From G963669295 sp963669295 (GTDB taxonomy: Bacteria > Bacteroidota > Bacteroidia > Flavobacteriales_D > CALLUQ01): a DNA stretch of 64,000 nt. Below are positions 58,005-64,000 of the stretch, piece after piece. The position numbers and the translations under genes were made by a program. The first letter of the stretch is position 1. Each line of letters starts with the position of its first letter. The notes under the pieces are model-generated. The model made no database searches. It was not told the DNA's origin and was given only the letters and a program-made list of their open reading frames with translations. The stretch covers positions 5,022,001 through 5,086,000 of the forward strand of contig OY769938.1 in the NCBI GenBank assembly GCA_963669295.1. Direction: 5' to 3'.

Positions 58005-59423
58005 ATGCTATTCAATTCACTTGAATTTCTTGTTTTTGGCATCTTGTTTTTTGCCTTGTGGCCGGTGTTTAACCGCGAAAACAACTTGCGCTGGGGGTTC
58101 ATCACTACCATGTCGTTTATTTTCTACGGCTGGTGGGACTGGCGCTTTTTGTTTTTAATTGTAGCCAGTGGTGTTATCGACTACACCTGCGGTTGGTACA
58201 TTCCGAAAAGTAAATCGAAAAAGCTGTTGCTCATTGCCTCTCTAGTGGCCAACCTGGGGTTGCTTACCGTATTTAAGTACAGCTTGTTTTTTGCCACCAT
58301 GCTCGATACCGGGTTCGGTTACCTGGGCCTTACCACCCACCTGGCCGATAATATTCCCGGCTTCACCCTTATTTTGCCCGTAGGCATTAGCTTTTACACC
58401 TTTCAATCGCTCAGCTATACCATCGATATTTACCGTGGCAGACTCAAACCTGTCAGCAATCCGTTGCACTTTTTTAGCTACTTATCGATGTTCCCCCAAC
58501 TGGTGGCAGGCCCTATTATTCGCGCCAAAGACTTGTTGCAACAACTGGCGGTAAAGCGCAAGGTATCGCACTTGCAAAAGTGGAATGGCATTAAACTCAT
58601 TGTATTTGGTTTGTTTCAAAAAATGGTGATTGCCGACAACCTGGCCTTCTTCATCGATTCGGCCTTTCAGCACAAAACCATTTACGATGGCACGTTGTTT
58701 TGGTGGTTGGCTGCAGTGGCTTTTGCCTTTCAAATTTACTGCGACTTTTGTGGCTACAGCCTCATTGCCCGTGGTTTGGCCAAGTATATGGGCTATCATT
58801 TTAAAATGAACTTTAACCACCCTTATGTGGCTACCAGCTTGCGTAACTTTTGGAACCGATGGCACATTTCCCTTTCTACCTGGTTCAGGGATTACGTATA
58901 CATTCCGTTGGGTGGCTCGCGTAAAGGCATGGAGTTGGGCATTGTGTATTTGTGGATCACCATGTTGCTTTCGGGCTTGTGGCATGGCGCCAATTACACC
59001 TTTTTGATGTGGGCCGCCATTCATGCTTTTTTCCTGTCGATAGAGCGACTCACCGGGTGGACTAAATTATTGCGTTTTCCGGTAGGCACCTCCATGGCTG
59101 CATTGTTGGTATTTGCACAAGTTTGTGTGGCCTGGGTGTACTTTAGGGCCGAAAGTGTGGACGATGGGCACCACATTGTATGGGCGATGGTTCATTACGT
59201 TCCTCCTACTTCGTTGGAGTTTTTAGCAGAGTTTTACAACAGTTTGATCATTTTAGGGGTAGCCATTGTTATTGAAGCATGCATTCATTTGCGGCACCGT
59301 ATTCCCGAATTGCAATTGATATACAGGCGATCGCATTTCGATTTAATACTGGTGCCATTAACGCTGGTGGCCCTGATCTTCTTTAGAGGAGAAGGCCAAC
59401 AATTCATTTATTTTCAATTCTGA
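58005..59423 (+). CDS. MBOAT-family O-acyltransferase
   Basis: A 472-residue polytopic membrane protein of the AlgI/PatA/DltB-type MBOAT branch, with about 10-12 membrane segments. Signatures are LILPVGISFYTFQSLSYTID, MFPQLVAGPIIRAKDLLQQL, FNHPYVATSLRNFWNRWHIS and WFRDYVYIPLGGS, and the catalytic His in LSGLWHGANYTFLMWAAIH. It moves an acyl group (usually acetyl) across the membrane for attachment to an exported polymer. It overlaps the SGNH gene by one base (TGATG), so the two are a functional pair. The substrate polymer is not identified; no polymerase is near. Confidence 0.94.
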   Translation: MLFNSLEFLVFGILFFALWPVFNRENNLRWGFITTMSFIFYGWWDWRFLFLIVASGVIDYTCGWYIPKSKSKKLLLIASLVANLGLLTVFKYSLFFATMLDTGFGYLGLTTHLADNIPGFTLILPVGISFYTFQSLSYTIDIYRGRLKPVSNPLHFFSYLSMFPQLVAGPIIRAKDLLQQLAVKRKVSHLQKWNGIKLIVFGLFQKMVIADNLAFFIDSAFQHKTIYDGTLFWWLAAVAFAFQIYCDFCGYSLIARGLAKYMGYHFKMNFNHPYVATSLRNFWNRWHISLSTWFRDYVYIPLGGSRKGMELGIVYLWITMLLSGLWHGANYTFLMWAAIHAFFLSIERLTGWTKLLRFPVGTSMAALLVFAQVCVAWVYFRAESVDDGHHIVWAMVHYVPPTSLEFLAEFYNSLIILGVAIVIEACIHLRHRIPELQLIYRRSHFDLILVPLTLVALIFFRGEGQQFIYFQF

Positions 59424-60322
59424 TGCGGCCGGTAGTAAAAATAGCGTTGTTGATTCCATTGGCGGTAGCATTTACCTTCCTGCTAAAATGGGCATTGCCC
59501 AACGAGGAAGAAAACCTGATGACCGCTGATCACTTTTGGGCTTACAAAACACATTACCAAAAGCAGTACGACATTGTGTTTGCGGGCGATTCGAGGGTGT
59601 ATCGGGGCATTGATCCGGAAACTATAGAAGCCCAACTCCCCTATACTGCTGTTAACCTGGGGTATTCGAGCCTGGGACTCAACAAAGCCTACCTCGACTT
59701 TGTGGAACGCAAGCTGAACCAGCAGGGACCAAGGGTTATTGTATTGGCCATCACCCCATTTAGCTTAACGCCCGAAGCATTGAAAAACGAACATTACCAG
59801 GGACTACAGCAAATGAAACGCACAGAAGTGTTCAAGCAACTGTATGTTAACAACCTGTTTAGTTTCTTTAAACCTTACCAACCCGAATCGCTGTTGCCCA
59901 TGCAAGATTCGTTGCAAGAAAAATACTACGAAACCCATTTTAAAAGCGGGTGGATCAAATCGTATCGCATTCCACACAACCCCGAATCTGCCCTGCCATC
60001 TTACGAAAAAAGCTTTACCGACAACCCCATTTCTTTGCCAGCAGTAAAACAACTGATGGAACGAGTAAATGCCTGGGAGAAGGCAGGCATTACTGTAGTA
60101 GGCTTCCGCATTCCATCTACTGCTAAAATGGAGGCGCTGGAAAACGAAATGAGTGGTTATGAAGAAACTACTATTCGGCAGCAGTTTGAAGCGTTTGGCG
60201 GTACCTGGCTTAATTTCCATGGTGTGGAACTTAACTCCTACGATGGCAGTCATTTGCACTATGAAGCAGCGCAAGAGCTTTCGGCCATGCTGAGCGATTC
60301 CCTGGCAGTTATTCTACCTTAA
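59423..60322 (+). CDS. SGNH-type acyltransferase partner of the MBOAT
   Basis: A 299-residue protein with one N-terminal membrane anchor (VVKIALLIPLAVAFTFLLKW) and a periplasmic SGNH hydrolase-like domain. The block I Ser-type motif is VFAGDSRVYRGIDPE (GDSR), block II/III candidates are VNLGYSSLGLNKAY and VIVLAITPFSLTPEAL, and the catalytic Asp/His dyad is in SYDGSHLHYEAAQELSAM (DxxH). It should take the acyl group from the MBOAT and put it on the polymer, like AlgJ/AlgX or PatB. It is coupled to the MBOAT gene by a one-base overlap. Confidence 0.85.
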   Translation: MRPVVKIALLIPLAVAFTFLLKWALPNEEENLMTADHFWAYKTHYQKQYDIVFAGDSRVYRGIDPETIEAQLPYTAVNLGYSSLGLNKAYLDFVERKLNQQGPRVIVLAITPFSLTPEALKNEHYQGLQQMKRTEVFKQLYVNNLFSFFKPYQPESLLPMQDSLQEKYYETHFKSGWIKSYRIPHNPESALPSYEKSFTDNPISLPAVKQLMERVNAWEKAGITVVGFRIPSTAKMEALENEMSGYEETTIRQQFEAFGGTWLNFHGVELNSYDGSHLHYEAAQELSAMLSDSLAVILP

Positions 60323-60358
60323 ATTGACTGGTGCTGCATCTTTCACTACCTTGCTGCT

Positions 60359-60793
60359 ATGCGTTTCACCTTTATGCTAGTACTATTGCTTTTCAGTGTA
60401 ACAGTAATGGCACAGAAAAAAGCCGAAAAACAACGGGCCAAAGCTGCGGGAAAATACCAGTTGGTGCCCGCTCCGCGTATTACTCAATACGGTTCTGTTA
60501 TTTCGCTGCACCTCGAAACCGATCAAACCTTCGAAACGGTTAGTATTCACCAAAATGACACTACAGTAATGGAATATGGGCATTGGCAATTGAATGCCGA
60601 CACCATCATCTTAAATTACGAGCATACCTTTTACCCCGGATTGCGCAAAATAAATTGCTATGTAAAAGAGGGCGAACCTGCTGAATGTTTTGAATACGAC
60701 GAATTGGTGTTGGTGAACGAAAAGCTGTTTCACCTGAGCACCGCAGGCACCAGGAAAATAAAGGGACGTGCCAATTATATAAAATACAATTAA
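60359..60793 (+). CDS. Small exported beta-rich protein
   Basis: A 144-residue protein with a signal peptide (FTFMLVLLLFSVTVMAQ). The mature part is predicted beta-rich (YGSVISLHLETDQTFETVSI, HQNDTTVMEYGHWQLNADTI) with a closing strand near IKYN; the repeated (I/V)xLxLxxDxTF pattern and YGHWxLxxDTIILxY recall lipocalin-like or small beta-sandwich exoproteins of Bacteroidota that score surface or periplasmic localisation. The family is not named. It starts 36 bases after the SGNH gene in the same direction. Confidence 0.65.
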   Translation: MRFTFMLVLLLFSVTVMAQKKAEKQRAKAAGKYQLVPAPRITQYGSVISLHLETDQTFETVSIHQNDTTVMEYGHWQLNADTIILNYEHTFYPGLRKINCYVKEGEPAECFEYDELVLVNEKLFHLSTAGTRKIKGRANYIKYN

Positions 60794-60816
60794 CTGCTGT
60801 TGGAAAAGCACCTGGC

Positions 60817-61323
60817 ATGGAAAGGCAAACACTCATCTTGTTCATCGGAATGTTATTGGTAGGGTGTATTCCATTTGTAAACCAGGGCGATTCAGACTTT
60901 TACAGCTACACCAAAGACGGGGATTTGTGGCGAGTGCCCCTACTCGAGCCTTATGAGGCCATTTCGCCTACGAATAGCGATGACTGGGTGGTGCGTTTGC
61001 ACAGCACAGGCCCTTTGCACCCTGAATACCTCGATCCGGGCGATGATTTTCAATTCACCTACTTAACAGAGGTTGGCATTATGGATAGTGTTATTGTGCT
61101 GCACAACGGCAACGAGTATTGGCCAAAGTTAGCAGGATCATACCCCAGTGTGCTATTGATCGACGTGCGCCATCGGGATTTCTTCTTGTTTTCAACCGAG
61201 CACCATCAAGAAGCACTTGCTGCAAAATTGGAGGAGTTGGGCATTGCCGGCATGAACATGCACCCTTTTGAAACAGTAAAAAACGATTTTCTCCAAGAAT
61301 TAAAACGACCTGAAACATGGTAA
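60817..61323 (+). CDS. Hypothetical lipoprotein
   Basis: A 168-residue protein with a lipoprotein signal (TLILFIGMLLVGCIPF, lipobox LLVGC with Cys at about residue 17). The mature part has no motif I know. It contains SYTKDGDLWRVPLLEPYEAI and VVRLHSTGPLHPEY, then SVLLIDVRHRDFFLFST and a helical end (HQEALAAKLEELGIAGMNMH). It lies 23 bases after the small exported protein, in the same direction. It would be anchored to the inner or outer membrane; the function is unknown. Confidence 0.7.
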   Translation: MERQTLILFIGMLLVGCIPFVNQGDSDFYSYTKDGDLWRVPLLEPYEAISPTNSDDWVVRLHSTGPLHPEYLDPGDDFQFTYLTEVGIMDSVIVLHNGNEYWPKLAGSYPSVLLIDVRHRDFFLFSTEHHQEALAAKLEELGIAGMNMHPFETVKNDFLQELKRPETW

Positions 61324-61399
61324 AGACAATACTTTCATTCTTCTTTTGCTACTAACAGCCTTGGCATGTGCACAAGCAACACTAAGTAATTTTACTTAG
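61317..61399 (+). pseudogene. Possible frameshifted signal-peptide remnant
   Basis: An ATG at 61317 (inside the previous gene's last codons) reads MVKTILSFFFCY-stop. In the next frame the following bases read TFILLLLLTALACAQATLSN and stop at 61397-61399, which looks like the hydrophobic core and cleavage site of a signal peptide. A one- or two-base shift would join the two. It may be a broken leftover of a small exported protein gene, or chance. The rest of the region to 61549 has no gene. Confidence 0.25.
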
Positions 61400-61549
61400 A
61401 CCACTGATAATCCGGTAGTTATAACTATTTATCGCTCAAAAAAAGACCTTCATCCCACAATAAGTAAGTTCAGTCACATTTATTGCCAAAAACCGTATTA
61501 ATTCGGTTAACTTAAGAGAACGTTATTTAACCACTTAAAAACCACTCTT

Positions 61550-64000
61550 ATGAAAAAGCTTTACTTATTGCTGCTGGGCTGTTTATGCCTGGCCATTACC
61601 CATGCACAAGATGTGCAATTAGAATGGGCCACTTCGCTAGGGTCGCCCATCACAGAACGAGGCATTGACATTACCACCGATGCTTCGGAAAATGTATACT
61701 CGGTAGGCATTTATCACAGCACGGTAGATTTTGATCCCGGTCCGGGAACATTTAACCTCACCTCTGGCGGAAGTGCCGATGTTTACATTCAAAAGTTAGA
61801 TGCTTCGGGCAACTTTGTTTGGGCTGCTTCGGTAGGCAGTTCGGGGTTCGACTACGGCGCATCGGTGGCCGTTGATGCATCGCAAAACGTGTATGTATGT
61901 GGCTATTTTAATGGATCTGGCGATTTCGACCCCGGTTCTGGCACCACCACCCTTACCACCAATGGCTTGAGGGATGTATTTGTGTTGAAGCTCGATAGCA
62001 ATGGCAACTTGCTTTGGGCAAAATCGTTTGGAGGCACCGACAGTGAATATGGCGGAGGGGTGGCAGTAGATGCACAGGGCAACGTTTGCATTACCGGGCA
62101 TTTTATCAACACCGTTGATTTTGACTCTGGTGCAGGCACCTTTAACCTTACTTCTAACTCGGCAGGTGTGGCTGATGCATTTGTGAGTAAGCTCGATGCC
62201 AATGGCAACTTTGTGTGGGCCGTTGCAGCAGGTGGTGGGCACTTTGATACGGGCAGTGACATTGCTGTAGATAATGCCGGCAACGTATATGCCCATGGCA
62301 GTTACCGCGAAACGGTAGATTTTGATCCGGGACCGGCAGTACTCAACATGACCTCCAGTGGGCTTAACGATGCCTACATTTGGAAGTTAAGCACAACAGG
62401 CAATCTCATTTGGGCAAAATCAATCGGTGGAACAGACAACGACTTTGGTGAATCTATTGTGGTTGATGACAATGGCAACGCTCACATTACCGGGCAGTTT
62501 AGGGGAGTAGCTGATTTTGACCCCGGAGCGGGAACTACTAACCTTACCGCTGTTGGTGATAGAGACGCTTACATTCAAAAGCTGGATGCCAATGGCAACC
62601 TCGACTGGGTAAGGGCTATTGGAGGGCTGTCGATCGATATAGGCATAGGAATAGCCATTGATGTTACTGGAAACTGTTACGCGACAGGTATCTATCAAGG
62701 CACCGTAGATTTCGATCCGGGAGCAGGTGTAATGAATTTAACCGCTGTTGGTGGAAGTGGATGGTCGGATGCCTATGTGTTAAAGCTGAATGCCAACGGT
62801 GATTTTGCATGGGTAAAATCGGTTGGAGGCATCAACAACGACCAGGGCAATTCGGTGGCCTGGGCCAATGGCAATGTTTACACCACAGGTTTTTTTGAAA
62901 ACACAGCCGATTTTGACCCCGGAGCTGGAGTGTTTAACCTCACATCGAGTGGCGACCACGATGCTTTTGTGCTGAAATTGAGTCCGCAATGCACCTCTCC
63001 CACTCCAACCACACAATTGCGTGCTTACAATTGTGGTTCTACCCTGCCCTATTTCGACAAGTACTTTTACGCTGATAAGGTAAGCGGAGCCATTGAGTAC
63101 GAATGGATGCTTACCGATACTGCTACGGGCATTTCCTCTACCTACATCAACACAGTAAACCATGCTGCTATGTTGAGCTTGTTTACCAATACCACTTACG
63201 GCAAAACTTATGAAGTGGTGGTACGTGCCAATGTAGGTGGCGTTTGGGGGTGCTTTGGCCCAATGTGTTACCTTACCGCCCCCTCTACCAACCAACAGGT
63301 AACCGGGCTCAGGGCAGCCGATTGTGGTGATACTGTAGCATTTGATCAATACTTTTATGCGGATGTAATACAAGGAGCAGAAGCTTATAGGTTTGAGTTG
63401 ACCGACCACGATGATGGCATGACCTATACCTGGACCAACTACAACAACCATGCTGCCAAAATGTTGTTGATTCCGGGCACCAGCTACGGTAAAACTTACG
63501 ATGTAAACGTGTTTGCCATTGTGAATGGACACGATATTGATTCTAGCAATACCTGTACCTTAAGCACCATTGCTTTTCCTACTACCAGCTTAACTACTCC
63601 TTTTTGCAATTACGTTCTCTCGTCGATTAATGAAGAGTTTATGGCTTACCAGGTGCCCGGTGCCAACACTTTTCGTTATCGCTTTACATTGGGTACCGAT
63701 GTAACCATTGTAGAGAAAACCTACTCGTTGCACTGTATGCTAATGACCCTGGTGCCCAATTGGCAGTATGGTGCCTGGTACAAAGTAGAAGTACAAGCCA
63801 AAGTGGGCAACGAATGGGGGCCGTGGGGAGATGTTTGTTTGTTGTGCACCCCTCCACCTCCAGCCATGCCCCTTGCAGGCATTGAAATGCAGCGCGAAGC
63901 CAGTATTCAAGATGAACAACAACTGGTACTTACCCCCAATCCCAACAACGGACAACGAATTAACCTGAATTTTGATGCCACAGCCTCTACACCTGTACAC
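61550..64000 (+). CDS. Exported seven-bladed SBBP propeller protein, probable type IX cargo (partial)
   Basis: 817 codons are visible and the frame runs off the window edge. It begins with a signal peptide (KLYLLLLGCLCLAITHAQ). Seven blades follow, each with a (T/S)(V/A/G)DFD(P/S)G core and a KLDxxGNxxWA segment (first core near residue 65, last near 465); this is the SBBP beta-propeller family. Three Ig- or fibronectin-like units with paired Cys follow (LRAYNCGSTLPYFDKYFYAD, LRAADCGDTVAFDQYFYADV). The end, LVLTPNPNNGQ, is the start of a typical type IX secretion C-terminal sorting domain; only its first part is in the window. It would be secreted to, or held at, the cell surface. Confidence 0.9.
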   Translation, partial: MKKLYLLLLGCLCLAITHAQDVQLEWATSLGSPITERGIDITTDASENVYSVGIYHSTVDFDPGPGTFNLTSGGSADVYIQKLDASGNFVWAASVGSSGFDYGASVAVDASQNVYVCGYFNGSGDFDPGSGTTTLTTNGLRDVFVLKLDSNGNLLWAKSFGGTDSEYGGGVAVDAQGNVCITGHFINTVDFDSGAGTFNLTSNSAGVADAFVSKLDANGNFVWAVAAGGGHFDTGSDIAVDNAGNVYAHGSYRETVDFDPGPAVLNMTSSGLNDAYIWKLSTTGNLIWAKSIGGTDNDFGESIVVDDNGNAHITGQFRGVADFDPGAGTTNLTAVGDRDAYIQKLDANGNLDWVRAIGGLSIDIGIGIAIDVTGNCYATGIYQGTVDFDPGAGVMNLTAVGGSGWSDAYVLKLNANGDFAWVKSVGGINNDQGNSVAWANGNVYTTGFFENTADFDPGAGVFNLTSSGDHDAFVLKLSPQCTSPTPTTQLRAYNCGSTLPYFDKYFYADKVSGAIEYEWMLTDTATGISSTYINTVNHAAMLSLFTNTTYGKTYEVVVRANVGGVWGCFGPMCYLTAPSTNQQVTGLRAADCGDTVAFDQYFYADVIQGAEAYRFELTDHDDGMTYTWTNYNNHAAKMLLIPGTSYGKTYDVNVFAIVNGHDIDSSNTCTLSTIAFPTTSLTTPFCNYVLSSINEEFMAYQVPGANTFRYRFTLGTDVTIVEKTYSLHCMLMTLVPNWQYGAWYKVEVQAKVGNEWGPWGDVCLLCTPPPPAMPLAGIEMQREASIQDEQQLVLTPNPNNGQRINLNFDATASTPVH

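Noticed and set aside
1..64000. tRNA, rRNA, insertion sequences or prophage
   Set aside because: No cloverleaf-like sequence, ribosomal RNA stretch, transposase, integrase or phage structural protein was recognised in the window.

Overview
The window is chromosomal DNA from a member of the Bacteroidota (Flavobacteriales/Cytophagales-like; I cannot name a genus). The evidence is: TAnnTTTG-type -7 promoter boxes at several starts, few Shine-Dalgarno sites, a complete Bat (aerotolerance) operon, a TonB receptor with a carboxypeptidase-regulatory plug, GH92/GH2/GH20 lipoprotein glycosidases, LytTR signalling, a type IX-secretion-style propeller protein, and many ATGA/TAATG-coupled genes. I see no rRNA, tRNA, CRISPR array, transposase or prophage.

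Layout. 0.3-2.7 kb: a MarR-headed cluster with two acetyltransferases, a small membrane protein and a VOC protein. 2.7-10.9 kb: two paralogous exported TPR proteins downstream of gyrA, then divergent clpC. 10.9-17.1 kb: envelope proteins, DUF493, a PKD protein, and a TPR hybrid histidine kinase coupled to a LytTR regulator. 17.2-19.8 kb: thrB-thrC preceded by an unlisted threonine-rich leader peptide (attenuator) and an unlisted 36-residue membrane peptide. 19.9-24.7 kb: fatty acid hydroxylase, dciA-recF, a TPR protein with ribH, a DUF4442 thioesterase-like gene and a MazG-like gene. 24.9-33.3 kb: a tightly coupled moxR-DUF58-bat operon, then a convergent PAS sensor kinase.

34.5-51.7 kb: a catabolic locus for N-linked glycans. 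It holds an MFS sugar porter, a ROK kinase, a GH92 alpha-mannosidase, a TonB receptor, a GH2 beta-mannosidase, CutC, a GH20 hexosaminidase and a Tat-exported glycosylasparaginase. Together these could strip mannose, then GlcNAc, then cut GlcNAc-Asn. No SusC/SusD pair and no endo-glycosidase is present. Lodged inside it is an unrelated gene (45665-47554) with an eCIS/DUF4157-family-like N-terminal leader, five 41-residue repeats and a C-terminal HExxH: a candidate injected or secreted metallopeptidase effector.

51.7-64 kb: accessory DNA. It holds a putative HExxH protein, a candidate structured RNA, a 687-residue orphan protein, a compact four-gene operon with a tandem-TIR protein (candidate immune or signalling system), a cluster of REP-like hairpins, an MBOAT/SGNH polymer O-acylation pair, small exported proteins, and a seven-bladed SBBP propeller protein that runs off the window edge.
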